Part shown: piece after piece, positions 9,241 to 18,583 of the stretch | Numbering within the stretch: position 1 is the first letter of the stretch | Layout of the letters: each line of letters starts with the position of its first letter | Position numbers and translations under genes: made by a program | Source of the DNA: Caballeronia ptereochthonis | GTDB taxonomy: Bacteria; Pseudomonadota; Gammaproteobacteria; Burkholderiales; Burkholderiaceae | Length of the DNA stretch: 64,000 bases | Direction: 5' to 3' | Assembly (NCBI RefSeq): GCF_001545075.1 | Contig: NZ_FCOB02000020.1 | Location: forward strand, 62,001 to 126,000 | Notes under the pieces: generated by a model | Database searches by the model: none | The model's input: only the letters and a program-made list of their open reading frames with translations | What the model was told of the DNA's origin: nothing

Positions 9241-9257
9241 TCATTGGATGAACCATT
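9241..9257 (-). promoter_or_regulatory. Putative operator, copy 2 of a three-site motif
   Basis: TCATTGGATGAACCATT on the plus strand, identical over 17 bases to 10558-10574 and 14/16 to the copy at 7779-7794. It lies about 92 bases upstream of the porin start and in the same orientation relative to the gene as the other copies. Confidence 0.65.
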
Positions 9258-9327
9258 GCATCAAATATGTGGGAGACGTTTTTTCGTGTCAAACGGGCAA
9301 AAACCCTAATCGTCAGCGGGGCGGCGC

Positions 9328-10545
9328 TCAGGCGACCGATTGCGGCTCCGCGCCGCCCGGACGGCGCGGCACGGCCTTGAACGACGCCCAGGAGATCGCG
9401 CTCGAGACGGCCAGCGCGATGATCATCGAGAGCGTCGGGTTGCCAGGCGCGAGTCCCACGGCGGCGGTGCACAGCGCGCCGTAGCCCATTTGCAGGCAGC
9501 CGTAGAGTCCGGCGGCGGCGCCTACCACCGTCGGCTCGACATCGAGCGCGCTGCTGATCGCGAAGGGGCTCGACAGGCCCGTGGCGAAGAACATCACGAT
9601 CATCGGCGCCATCACGGAGATCACGGAAAGCGTGTCGAAATACCACGATGCCACGAGGCTCAGCGAGGCCGCGCCCATGATGACGCTCGCGGCGATCAGC
9701 GCCGCGCGCGCCGAGACCTTGCCCGCGAGCCGCTTGGCCGTGGTCTGTCCGCTCGCGAGTCCGACCACGAGCGAGAAATACGCGAAGCCGAATGCCTGCG
9801 CGGAAAGCCCGAGCCGGGTTTCCAGTATGAAAGGCGAGGCCGAGAGGAACGCGTAGATGCCCGTCGTGGCGCTGGCGCCGCCCAGCGCATGCGCGAGGAA
9901 GACCGGCGAGCGCAGGAGCCGCAGATAGCTGCGCGCATAGCGTCCCGTCGCGAGATCCCGCGAGGCCGTGTGCGTCTCGGGAACGAGCAGCCACACGGAG
10001 ACGAGCACGAGCACATTGGCGATCGAGAGGGCGAGAAAGATTGCGCGCCAGCCGAAGTGCTCGACGAACTGCGCGCCGATCACGGGCGCGATCGCCGTGG
10101 CGACCGCCATCGCGATGCTGAGCGTCGCGAGACGCCGGATCAGCGTGGTCGAGCCGGAGCTGTCACGCGCGATGGCGCGTCCCAGCACGAGACCGGAGCA
10201 GCCGCCGAGCGCCTGGGCGATGCGCGCGAACTCCAGGCTTCTGAGCGATGGCGCGAACGCGGCGGCCAGGCTCGCGACGGCAAAGAGCGACAACCCGGCG
10301 AGCAGCACAGGCCTGCGCCCATAGCGGTCCGAAAGCGGGCCGTAGATCAGTTGCCCGATCGACAGCCCGATCACATACAGCGTGATGGTGAGACCGATAC
10401 CCGCCGACGACGCACGCAACTCGCTCGCCGCGAGCGGCAGCGCGGGCACGAACACGTGCAGCGGAAACGTGCCCGACAGGGTGATGCATACGAGAATGAA
10501 GAGCGATGGGGCGCGGACCAGCGTGACGGCGGCAGGATCGTTCAT
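9328..10545 (-). CDS. MFS transporter, Bcr/CflA drug-resistance-like family
   Basis: A 405-residue, probably 12-helix inner-membrane protein. The loop 2-3 MFS motif is visible as YGPLSDRYGRRPVLL, and GRAIARD fits the Bcr/CflA family, whose known members are proton-driven exporters of drugs or metabolites. A copy of the three-site motif lies only 13 bases before its ATG. It may export a toxic intermediate or by-product of the pathway, but direction and substrate cannot be read from sequence. Confidence 0.87.
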   Translation of the reverse strand: MNDPAAVTLVRAPSLFILVCITLSGTFPLHVFVPALPLAASELRASSAGIGLTITLYVIGLSIGQLIYGPLSDRYGRRPVLLAGLSLFAVASLAAAFAPSLRSLEFARIAQALGGCSGLVLGRAIARDSSGSTTLIRRLATLSIAMAVATAIAPVIGAQFVEHFGWRAIFLALSIANVLVLVSVWLLVPETHTASRDLATGRYARSYLRLLRSPVFLAHALGGASATTGIYAFLSASPFILETRLGLSAQAFGFAYFSLVVGLASGQTTAKRLAGKVSARAALIAASVIMGAASLSLVASWYFDTLSVISVMAPMIVMFFATGLSSPFAISSALDVEPTVVGAAAGLYGCLQMGYGALCTAAVGLAPGNPTLSMIIALAVSSAISWASFKAVPRRPGGAEPQSVA

Positions 10546-10557
10546 GTCGATTTGTTT

Positions 10558-10574
10558 TCATTGGATGAACCATT
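10558..10574 (-). promoter_or_regulatory. Putative operator, copy 3 of a three-site motif
   Basis: TCATTGGATGAACCATT on the plus strand. On the minus strand it directly follows a TATATTAAT stretch that could be a -10 box and ends 13 bases before the MFS start. Binding here would block transcription initiation, as expected of a repressor site. Confidence 0.65.
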
Positions 10575-10612
10575 AATATATGGAGCCGCCGTGCCTCCGT
10601 CAATCTCGCGTT

Positions 10613-12079
10613 TCAGCGCTCGCCGCCTGCCGCCGCCAGTGCGAGCAGGCCATCCGTGATGCGGGAGACGGGCGCGTCCTCGGCGTTCATCACGGCGTCC
10701 GTCAGCGCGCTGGCCGCCTGCGCGAGCGCCGGCGCGCCTTCCCCGTGCGCATCGAGGCCGGTCATCACGTTGAACTTGGCGGCGAGCGCCCGATCCGAAA
10801 AATGCGTGTCGGCCTGCCACGGATCACCGAGCGCGTGGTCCGCGGTCGCGCTGAACACGCGGCCGCGCGCGTCGATGTCGACGCCGCCCGGCACGCCGCG
10901 CCACTGGCCGCCCGTCATCCAGTCGGCGATGTTGGCCGCGCCGGGCTCCGCCGCCACGCTCACGCGCGCGCGGAACGCGGCGATGCGCGGATCGTTCATC
11001 GTCTGCGGCGCATACCAGAGCGGGCCGGCGGGCACGCGGTGCGCGGCGGCCGCGAGTGCGTGCGCGTGGCTGAACTCGGCGCTCAGCATGTCGCCGGGCT
11101 GCTGTTCGCAGAAGATCGGCGTCAGCGCGAACGGGTTCGCCCGCACGACCACATGCTCGATCTCCTGCGGCGCGAGCGCGTGTTCGTCCATGAGGCGCGT
11201 GAATGCCGTCAGCGGATGATGGATCCAGCGGCAGCACGGCCAGGGCTTGTAGGTCGTGTTGAGGATCTGCCAGTCGGAGCCGAGGCCGGAGACGAGCGCG
11301 GCGTCGTCGTGAGCGGGCGAGCCGTAGGTCTTCCAGAACGCGTTGTCGCCGTCGAGAAAGTCCTTGAATCCCGTGCTGCCGAGCTTCGCCAGCAGCGCCG
11401 CCGACACCCCGACCTGCGCGCACCAGCCGGCGTCGGCGTACTTGTACATCGGCTGCTCGACGGATTCCGCCCATTTGCGCAACGTCGGCTGCGGCGAGTT
11501 CGCGCCGCCGATGCCGAACGCGTGATTCGCCTGCCGCGCATTCAGTCCAGCGATGTTCGACGCCGCGCCGATCGCCGCCCACGCGATGGTGGCGGCGGGA
11601 CCGCCGAGCTCGTTCCAGCCGGTCACGCGCCCGTTCTCGATCTGCATCGGCGCGCCCATCCAGCTGCCGATGCGCGCGCCGAGGTCGAAGCCGACCGCGA
11701 TCGCGGCGAGCAGTTCGCGTCCGTGCATCGCCTGCGTTTCGGCGAGCGCGAGCGCGGAAAACACGGTCGCGTTGCCGAAGTGCGTCGAGGTGGGGAACGT
11801 GTCGTCCGCGTCGAGCACGTTGGCGAGGCGCGCGTTCGCGTACGCCGCGTTGACCGTGCTGCTGCGCGTGGCGGCGCCTATCACCGTCGCATCGGGCTTG
11901 CCGCCGAGCTGGCTCACGTAGTCGAACGCGATGCGTCCGCTTTCGGTGCGCACGGCGCCAAGCGCGCAGCCGATCGTGTCGAGCAGGAGGCGGCGGCTTT
12001 CGGCGACGACCGCCGCCGGCAAATGTTCGAAGCGCGTTTCGGTGACGAATTCGGCGAGTGTTTGGGTCAGGCCGGTCAT
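10613..12079 (-). CDS. MmgE/PrpD family protein
   Basis: A 488-residue member of the MmgE/PrpD superfamily, which includes 2-methylcitrate dehydratase, cis-aconitate decarboxylase and iminodisuccinate epimerase. Family features are the all-helical N-terminal domain with LLLDTIGCALGA, the DDTFPTSTHFG loop and the C-terminal swivelling domain. No other methylcitrate-cycle genes are near, so PrpD proper is unlikely. It follows the upstream MFS gene by 22 bases, so the pair is probably one operon. It may dehydrate or epimerise a di- or tricarboxylic acid released after ring cleavage. Confidence 0.85.
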   Translation of the reverse strand: MTGLTQTLAEFVTETRFEHLPAAVVAESRRLLLDTIGCALGAVRTESGRIAFDYVSQLGGKPDATVIGAATRSSTVNAAYANARLANVLDADDTFPTSTHFGNATVFSALALAETQAMHGRELLAAIAVGFDLGARIGSWMGAPMQIENGRVTGWNELGGPAATIAWAAIGAASNIAGLNARQANHAFGIGGANSPQPTLRKWAESVEQPMYKYADAGWCAQVGVSAALLAKLGSTGFKDFLDGDNAFWKTYGSPAHDDAALVSGLGSDWQILNTTYKPWPCCRWIHHPLTAFTRLMDEHALAPQEIEHVVVRANPFALTPIFCEQQPGDMLSAEFSHAHALAAAAHRVPAGPLWYAPQTMNDPRIAAFRARVSVAAEPGAANIADWMTGGQWRGVPGGVDIDARGRVFSATADHALGDPWQADTHFSDRALAAKFNVMTGLDAHGEGAPALAQAASALTDAVMNAEDAPVSRITDGLLALAAAGGER

Positions 12080-12101
12080 GTCGGATCCTCGTCTGGTGTG
12101 C

Positions 12102-13757
12102 TCAATGCGTGAGTTGGTGTTCGACGGCCACGTCCAGCGTGTCGCGCACGCCGGCCGTACCGTATGCAGCGAGTTCGGCGCGCGCCGTTTCCTCGCCTTG
12201 CGCGAGCGTTCTCCCGGCGACCATCAAGGCGGCGATCGACACCGGAAGCACGCCGAGCGCGCACAGGATCGCGAGGCGCAGATCGCCGGTCGCATCGCTC
12301 AGAAGGCCCACGCAATACGGGCCGAGGCCGAGGCCGAAGATGTTCGGGCCGAGCGAGAAAGCGGCGAACGCGGTGCCGCGCAGGCGCGGGATCACGAGGT
12401 CCTGCGTGGTCGCCTGCAGCGGGCCGAACCACATCGGCACGAAGAACGTGGCGAGCGCGTAGGCGCAATAGAACGTGGTGATGCTCGTCGTCAGGTATTG
12501 CACGACGCTCGCGGCCGTAAACGCGGTGGCGGTGAAGCACACGAACCACAGGCGGCCGAGCGCATGCCTACGCTTGGCGAGATCGCACAGATAGCCGCTC
12601 ACGGTGATGCCGAGCCCGCCCGCGATGATCGCGATGATGCCCAGATGCAAGCCCGCCTGAGCCGTCAGGCCGAGCGTGCGGCTCGCGTAGACGAACACGA
12701 AGCCGTTGACGGCGTTCATCGCGAAGGCGAGGAACGCGCCCGCCACCGTGATCGACATGAAGGTCTTCGAGCCGGTGATGAGACGGTGCGCGGCGGGATC
12801 GCCGAGGCGCGTGGCCTGATACCAGTTCGAGCACACGTACACCGCGATCGCGATGGCGAGCCATTGCACGAGATTGCTCGTCACGGGCATGCCGTAGAGG
12901 GAGCCGATCTGCGCGTTGCGCGAGGCCGAAAGCATGCCGTTGGTGACGTGCGTCGCGAACATGGCCAGGCACGCGGCGAGCAGCAGATAACCGACATTGC
13001 GCGCGTATTCGCGGCGCGGCGCATCGAGCGCGGCCAGATGCATCCAGCTCCACGGCGGCACCATCGCGCCCAGGTCGCGCATCGCGTGGGCGAAGGGATG
13101 CGGATCGGCCCTGGCGGGCACCGCATCGAGGCGGCCGCGTTCGGGTTCGCGCACGGTGAGCAGCACGACGAGTGCGAACACGAGCCCCGGCACGCCCACG
13201 CCGATGAACGAGGCCTGCCAGCCGCTCAGCCCGAGCGGCGCGAGCCCACTCGTGCCGTAGGTGCGCTCCCATGCGGCGACGATCGAGCCGCCGATCGCGA
13301 GCGATGCGCCCGCGCCCACATACACGCCGACCGAGTAGAGCGCGAGCACCGTGCCGCGCCGGGCGCGCTCGAAGTAGTCGCCGAGCAGCGACACGGCGGC
13401 GGGCGTCGCGCTCGCCTCGCCCACGCCGACCCCGACGCGCGCCGCGCCGAGTTGCGCGAAGTTGCGCGAGAGCCCGGAGAGCGCGGTCATCAGCGACCAG
13501 AACGACAGTCCGAGCGCGAGCGTGCGCACGCGGCTCCAGCCGTCCGCAAGGCGCGCGAGCGGGATGCCGAACACGCAATAGAAGAGCGCGAACGACGTGC
13601 CATAGAGCAGGCCGAGCTGCGCGTCCGAGATGCCCATGTCCTTCTTCAGATAGGGCGCGAGGATGGTGACGATCTGCCGGTCGACATAGCTGAACGCGTA
13701 GATCAGCGTCAGGATGAACAGCACGTACCAGCGATACCAGGGGCGTTCACGAGTCAT
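12102..13757 (-). CDS. MFS transporter, spinster-like
   Basis: A 551-residue inner-membrane carrier. The N-terminal FSYVDRQIVTILAPYLKKD segment and LARLADGWSRVR loop are typical of the spinster-like group of the major facilitator superfamily, which in Proteobacteria often sits beside aromatic or steroid catabolic genes. It is longer than most MFS proteins because of a hydrophilic loop in its middle (about residues 205-250). It is divergent from the nine-gene operon that starts at 14109 and is the best candidate for substrate uptake. Confidence 0.88.
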   Translation of the reverse strand: MTRERPWYRWYVLFILTLIYAFSYVDRQIVTILAPYLKKDMGISDAQLGLLYGTSFALFYCVFGIPLARLADGWSRVRTLALGLSFWSLMTALSGLSRNFAQLGAARVGVGVGEASATPAAVSLLGDYFERARRGTVLALYSVGVYVGAGASLAIGGSIVAAWERTYGTSGLAPLGLSGWQASFIGVGVPGLVFALVVLLTVREPERGRLDAVPARADPHPFAHAMRDLGAMVPPWSWMHLAALDAPRREYARNVGYLLLAACLAMFATHVTNGMLSASRNAQIGSLYGMPVTSNLVQWLAIAIAVYVCSNWYQATRLGDPAAHRLITGSKTFMSITVAGAFLAFAMNAVNGFVFVYASRTLGLTAQAGLHLGIIAIIAGGLGITVSGYLCDLAKRRHALGRLWFVCFTATAFTAASVVQYLTTSITTFYCAYALATFFVPMWFGPLQATTQDLVIPRLRGTAFAAFSLGPNIFGLGLGPYCVGLLSDATGDLRLAILCALGVLPVSIAALMVAGRTLAQGEETARAELAAYGTAGVRDTLDVAVEHQLTH

Positions 13758-14108
13758 CTTGGATCTGCCTGTAGTCGAAAGGAGGAGGGGCGCGCCCGCG
13801 GGCTCGCGGCGGCCGCGCGATCGGGCGAGGACGGCATGGGATGTGTCTCCGGTCTTGCTTGTTCTAGTGTTTGCGGCGCCCTTGGATGACGCGCGACGAC
13901 AGGATAGACACGGTGCGCGGATTCACGCCAATACGATTTTCCGATCCTGTTAGAGGAAGAACTTGAAGAACGAGCCAGAGGAATAACTTCTAGAAACCTT
14001 CGCAAACAGTATTGGTCAGGCGGTGCGCCCTGTCGCTACAGTGAGTCCGTGTCGCGTCGCATGAGACGACGCAATTGCCCGGATGGAGCCAAGAGGAGCA
14101 TCGAGACT
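13758..14108. other. Divergent promoter region, no gene
   Basis: 351 bases between the reverse MFS gene and the forward monooxygenase operon. The central part is less GC-rich than the flanking genes. It holds a near-identical direct repeat (separate entry) and no convincing open frame. A ribosome site AAGAGGAG at about 14090-14097 serves the forward operon. Confidence 0.7.
13952..13989. repeat. Direct repeat, probable activator-binding pair
   Basis: AGAGGAAGAACTT at 13952-13964 and AGAGGAATAACTT at 13977-13989 match at 12 of 13 positions, with starts 25 bases apart. They sit in the divergent promoter region of the nine-gene operon. Tandem sites with helical spacing are typical of AraC-type activators; the AraC gene at 26211 is a candidate. 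Binding is inferred only. Confidence 0.5.
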
Positions 14109-15782
14109 ATGGCGCAGATGAGTTCAGTGAGTCGCACGCCGGTGGTGGTGGTCGGCGCGGGGCCGATCGGCCTGGCGCTCGCCGGCGATCTCGGCTGGCG
14201 CGGCGTGCCGTGCGTGCTGATCGAGAAGAGCGACGGCGAAGTCTTCCAGCCCAAGATGGACATGGTCGGCATTCGTACGATGGAATTCTGCCGGCGCTGG
14301 GGTATCGCGACGGACGTGGAGAACGCGGGCTATAACCGCGACTATCCGCAGGACTACGCATGGGTGTCGCAGCTGCACGGTGGATACGAGTTCGGCCGCG
14401 AACGCTTCCCGACCGTGCGCGACGAAGCGAAGCCGCCGCAAAGCCCGCAGAAGCGCGAGCGCTGCCCGCAGAATTTCTTCGATCCGGTGCTCACGCGCTT
14501 CGCGCGCAGCACGGGCAACGTGACGATTCGCTACGAGACCGAATACCTCGGCCACGAGGAGCGCGCGGACGGTGTCGCGGTGCGCGTGCGAGATCTGAAG
14601 ACGGGCGCGGAAGATCTCATCGAATGCCAGTATCTCGTGGGCTGCGACGGCGGCGCCAGCAGCGTGAAGCAGGCACTGGGCATCACGATGAGCGGCACGC
14701 CCGCGCTGACCTACACGACCAACGCGATCATCGAATGCGAGGGGCTCGAGGCGCTGCACGACAAGGAGCCGGGCTATCGCTATATCTTCATCGGACCGGA
14801 AGGGACCTGGAGCACGCTCGTCGCGATCAACGGGCGCAACTGGTGGCGCTTCTCGATCGTCGGTGACGGCAAGCTCGTCACGCTCACCGGGGACGAGGTC
14901 TCGGCCGCATTCCACCGCGCCGTCGGGCGCGACGATTTCAGCTTTCGCATCGTCTCCGTGATGCCGTGGATCCGCCGCCAGCTGGTCGCCGACAGCTACG
15001 GCACGGCGCGCGTGAAGATCGCCGGGGACGCCGCGCATCTCACGTCGCCCACGGGCGGTTTCGGCATGAACATGGGCATTCAGGATGCGGTCGATCTCGG
15101 CTGGAAGCTGCAGGCGATGGTCGAAGGCTGGGGCGGCGCGCATCTGATCGACACGTACGAGTTCGAGCGCAGGCCGGTGGCAATCCGCAACGTCAACGAG
15201 GCGACCAGCAATCTCAAGCTGATGCTCACGCCGCGCCAGAACCTGAATCAGACGGTCTTCGAGCCGGGCCCCGACGGCGAGCGCGCGCGCAAGATCTTCG
15301 GCGACGCCTACACGCAGATGATGAAGCGCGAGTGGTACACGATCGGCATTCACCTGGGCTTTCGCTACGAAGGCTCGCCGATCATCGCGCCCGACGGCAC
15401 GCCGGAGCCGGACGACACGGTCAACACCTACGAGCAGACCGCGCGGCCCGGGCATCGCGCGCCGCATGTATGGCTCGCGCCGGAGCGCTCGACGCTCGAT
15501 CTGTTCGGCCGCGGCTTCGTGCTCGTGCGCTTCGATCCGTCCATCGACGTCGCCGCGCTCGACGACGCGGCCCGTGCCCGGGGCGTACCGCTGACGGTGG
15601 CGGACATCGGCAACGAGGAAGCGCGCGTGCTCTATGCGAGAAAGCTCGTGCTGGTGCGCCCGGACGGTCATGTCGCTTGGCGCGGCGACGCGCTGCCCAA
15701 AGACGTGGAGACGCTCGTCGACACGGTGCGCGGGGTCTATTCGACCGCTTCGGACGCTTCCTCGCTGGAGCGCGCCGCCTAG
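14109..15782 (+). CDS. FAD-dependent aromatic monooxygenase, second copy
   Basis: A flavoprotein hydroxylase of about 557 residues and a close paralogue of the protein at 3003-4667. The regions around VVGAGPIGLALAGDLG, QPKMDMVG, QSPQKRERCPQNFFDPVL and AGDAAHLTSPTGGFGMN (Asp near 306) are nearly the same. The open frame begins at 14049, but the start chosen is ATG 14109 behind AAGAGGAG. This gives a length matching the paralogue. It heads a nine-gene operon with a P450 system and CoA-thioester enzymes. The pair may hydroxylate successive intermediates or related substrates. Confidence 0.88.
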   Translation: MAQMSSVSRTPVVVVGAGPIGLALAGDLGWRGVPCVLIEKSDGEVFQPKMDMVGIRTMEFCRRWGIATDVENAGYNRDYPQDYAWVSQLHGGYEFGRERFPTVRDEAKPPQSPQKRERCPQNFFDPVLTRFARSTGNVTIRYETEYLGHEERADGVAVRVRDLKTGAEDLIECQYLVGCDGGASSVKQALGITMSGTPALTYTTNAIIECEGLEALHDKEPGYRYIFIGPEGTWSTLVAINGRNWWRFSIVGDGKLVTLTGDEVSAAFHRAVGRDDFSFRIVSVMPWIRRQLVADSYGTARVKIAGDAAHLTSPTGGFGMNMGIQDAVDLGWKLQAMVEGWGGAHLIDTYEFERRPVAIRNVNEATSNLKLMLTPRQNLNQTVFEPGPDGERARKIFGDAYTQMMKREWYTIGIHLGFRYEGSPIIAPDGTPEPDDTVNTYEQTARPGHRAPHVWLAPERSTLDLFGRGFVLVRFDPSIDVAALDDAARARGVPLTVADIGNEEARVLYARKLVLVRPDGHVAWRGDALPKDVETLVDTVRGVYSTASDASSLERAA

Positions 15783-15863
15783 CCGCTCGACACGAACCGG
15801 ATGCGCGGGCGCACGCATGGTATTTCGCATGACGAAACAAGATCGCGGCACGAGGACTAGTCG

Positions 15864-17006
15864 ATGAAGTTCACCGAAGAGCAGGACATGCTGCGCGACA
15901 TGGTGCGCAGGGTGGCCGAAGAGCAGGTGCGTCCGCTCGTGGCGGAGATGGAGGAAACGAAGCGCTTTCCCGAGGAGCTCGTCGCCGTATTCGGCGATCT
16001 CGGGCTGCTGCAGATGTGGGTGCCGGAAGAATACGGCGGCCCGGGCGGCGATCTGACCTCGGTGTGCATCGCGAAGGAAGAGATCGGCCGCGTGTCGCTC
16101 GCCGCGTCCACGTTGTGCGCGAACAATTCGATCGGTCTCATCCTTCCGCTTCTGCATTTCGGCACCGAGGCGCAGAAGGCGCGCTATCTGCCGGAAGCGG
16201 CGCACGGGCGCACGTTGTCGGCGGTGGCGATCACCGAGCCTGAAGCGGGCTCGGACGTCTCCGCGATCCGCACGACCGCGAGGCGCGACGGCGATTCGTA
16301 TGTGATCAACGGCCAGAAGAGCTGGATCACGTGGGCCGCGCAGGCGAACTACATGCTCCTCTTCGCGCGCACGTCGGTAGGACGCGGGCACGACGGCATC
16401 AGCGTGTTTCTCGTCGATACGAAAACGCCCGGCGTCAGGATCGGCCGCAAGGAAACGAAGATGGGCCGCCACGGCTCGCCCACGTATCAGGTGTTCTTCG
16501 AGAACATGCGCATCGACGCGGACTGCCTGCTCGGCGAGGAAGGCAGCGGCTTCAAGGCGTGCATGAGGATTCTCGATCTGAACCGGCCTTCGGTCGCGGC
16601 GTCCTCGCTCGGGCTCGCACAGGCGGCGCTCGAGGAATCGCTTAACTATGCGAAGGACCGGCGTCAGTTCGGCAGGCGCATCGCGGATTTCCAGGCCATC
16701 CAGTTCAAGCTCGCCGACATGGCGATGAAGGTCGAAGCCGCGCGCACGCTGCTCTATTCGAGCACGCAGGAGATCGATGCGGGCGACACCGCGCGCCTCA
16801 CGCTGCTCTCCTCGATGGTCAAGTGCTTCGTGACCGACGTCGCGATGGAAGTCGCGCTCGAGGCGGTGCAGGTGCATGGCGCCTACGGCTACTCGACGGA
16901 GTATCCGGTCGAGCGCTTCATGCGCGACGCGAAGCTCAACCAGATTCTTGAAGGCACCAACGAGATTCACCGGGTCATCATCGCGCGGCAACTGATCGGC
17001 CGCTGA
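15864..17006 (+). CDS. Acyl-CoA dehydrogenase
   Basis: A 380-residue FAD enzyme that introduces an alpha,beta double bond into an acyl-CoA and passes electrons to ETF. The signatures AITEPEAGSD (about 122-131) and the C-terminal QILEGTNEIHR are present, with the catalytic base at about Glu363. DRRQFGR at 265-271 is the usual subunit-interface motif. It starts 81 bases after the monooxygenase and 28 bases before the aldehyde dehydrogenase. The etfBA pair at the start of the window is a likely electron acceptor. Chain-length or ring specificity is not evident. Confidence 0.94.
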   Translation: MKFTEEQDMLRDMVRRVAEEQVRPLVAEMEETKRFPEELVAVFGDLGLLQMWVPEEYGGPGGDLTSVCIAKEEIGRVSLAASTLCANNSIGLILPLLHFGTEAQKARYLPEAAHGRTLSAVAITEPEAGSDVSAIRTTARRDGDSYVINGQKSWITWAAQANYMLLFARTSVGRGHDGISVFLVDTKTPGVRIGRKETKMGRHGSPTYQVFFENMRIDADCLLGEEGSGFKACMRILDLNRPSVAASSLGLAQAALEESLNYAKDRRQFGRRIADFQAIQFKLADMAMKVEAARTLLYSSTQEIDAGDTARLTLLSSMVKCFVTDVAMEVALEAVQVHGAYGYSTEYPVERFMRDAKLNQILEGTNEIHRVIIARQLIGR

Positions 17007-17034
17007 TGCCCGCACTCACGAAAAAGGATTTCTC

Positions 17035-18543
17035 ATGGACATGACGAGAACATTTCATCCCGCGCTGGGCGAGGCCGCGCGCGCCTTTCTCGGGCGCGAG
17101 CACCTGTTGCTGATCGACGGCCACGCGGCCGAGTCCGATTCCGGCCAGCGCACCGAGATCCTCGATCCGGCGACCGGCGAAGTGATCGCCACGGCCGCCG
17201 AAGGCTCGGCCACCGACGTGGACCGCGCGGTCGACGCCGCACGCCGCGCGTTCGCTGGACTGTGGAGCAAGACCACGCCCGCGGCGCGCACGCGCATCAT
17301 GCTGCGCTTCGCCGAGCTGATCGAAGCGCACGCCGACGAGCTCGCGCAGCTGGAATCGATCAACAGCGGCAAGCCGTTGCCGGCATGCCGCAACGTCGAT
17401 GTGCCGGGCATCGCGGAGATGCTGCGCTACATGGCGGGCTGGGCCACGAAGATCGGCGGCGAGACGCCGGCCGTCTCGCTCGCGGGCGAGTGGCACGCCT
17501 ACACGCTGCGCGAGCCGGTCGGCGTGGTCGCGCAGATCATCCCGTGGAATTTTCCGCTGAACATGGCGATGTGGAAGATCGCGCCGGCGCTCGCGGCGGG
17601 CTGCACGATCGTGATGAAGCCCTCGGAGCAGACGCCGCTTACGGCATTGCGGCTCGGCGAGCTCGCGCTCGAAGCCGGCGTGCCGCCGGGCGTCCTCAAT
17701 ATCGTCACCGGCTTCGGCGATCCGGTCGGCGCGGCGCTCGCGGCGCATCCGCGCGTCGACAAGGTGGCCTTTACCGGCTCCGGCGAGACGGGGCGGCGCA
17801 TCCTGCACGCGGCGAGCGGCAATCTCAAGCGCGTGTCGCTGGAGCTCGGCGGCAAGTCGCCCGTGATCGTCTTTCCGGATGCGAATCTCGAAGCGGCGGC
17901 GGCGGGCGTCTGCTCGTCGATCTTCTTTCATGCGGGGCAGATCTGCGCGGCCGGCTCGCGGCTTTACGTGCACGAGCGCGCGTTCGATCAGGTGCTCGAC
18001 GCGATTGCGAAGCGCGCCAACGGCATGAAGCTCGGCCACGGCCTCGACGCCGGCACCGAGATGGGGCCGGTGATCTCGCAACGCCAGCTCGCCCGCGTGA
18101 CCGGCTACATCTCGAGCGGAGAGATCGAGGGCGCCACGCTCTTCGCCGGCGGCGCCGCCGACCAGGAGCGCGGCTTCTTCGTGCGGCCGACCGTGCTCAC
18201 GAACGTCAGGCCCGGCATGCGCGTGCACGACGAGGAGATCTTCGGCCCCGTGCTGTGCGCGATGAAGTTCTCCGACGACGACGATCTCGACAGCATCGCC
18301 GCCGCCGCCAACGGCACGACCTACGGCCTCGCCGCGAGCATCTGGACGAGCGATCTCGCCACCGCGCACAGGACCGCGCGCCGCCTGCACGCGGGCATCG
18401 TCAACGTGAACGCGCTGTCGTCGCCGGATGCCGCGCTGCCGTATGGCGGCTACAAGCAATCGGGCTGGGGCCGCGAGCGCGGCTTCGAGGCGATCGAGCT
18501 CTATACCGAGGTCAAGGCCGTCGCCGTCAACCTCAACGTCTGA
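17035..18543 (+). CDS. NAD(P)-dependent aldehyde dehydrogenase
   Basis: A 502-residue aldehyde dehydrogenase that oxidises an aldehyde to a carboxylate. The general base is in SLELGGKSP (about Glu270) and the nucleophile in GQICAAGS (about Cys304); IIPWNFPL and FTGSGETG mark the cofactor site. ATG 17035 follows an AAGGA site; 17041 is a possible alternative. With the P450 and SDR of the same operon it could take a methyl or alcohol group to the acid that the CoA-transferase then activates. Confidence 0.94.
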   Translation: MDMTRTFHPALGEAARAFLGREHLLLIDGHAAESDSGQRTEILDPATGEVIATAAEGSATDVDRAVDAARRAFAGLWSKTTPAARTRIMLRFAELIEAHADELAQLESINSGKPLPACRNVDVPGIAEMLRYMAGWATKIGGETPAVSLAGEWHAYTLREPVGVVAQIIPWNFPLNMAMWKIAPALAAGCTIVMKPSEQTPLTALRLGELALEAGVPPGVLNIVTGFGDPVGAALAAHPRVDKVAFTGSGETGRRILHAASGNLKRVSLELGGKSPVIVFPDANLEAAAAGVCSSIFFHAGQICAAGSRLYVHERAFDQVLDAIAKRANGMKLGHGLDAGTEMGPVISQRQLARVTGYISSGEIEGATLFAGGAADQERGFFVRPTVLTNVRPGMRVHDEEIFGPVLCAMKFSDDDDLDSIAAAANGTTYGLAASIWTSDLATAHRTARRLHAGIVNVNALSSPDAALPYGGYKQSGWGRERGFEAIELYTEVKAVAVNLNV

Positions 18544-18583
18544 GGCCCACGCCTCTTCGAACCATCATCAAGGAGACACGCAC

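Noticed and set aside
10613..12079. Naming the MmgE/PrpD protein 2-methylcitrate dehydratase (prpD)
   Set aside because: No prpB, prpC or acnD nearby; the superfamily has several other activities.
14124..17015. Minus-strand open frame of 963 codons opposite the second monooxygenase and the acyl-CoA dehydrogenase
   Set aside because: Spans two conserved forward genes; composition is typical of a shadow frame.
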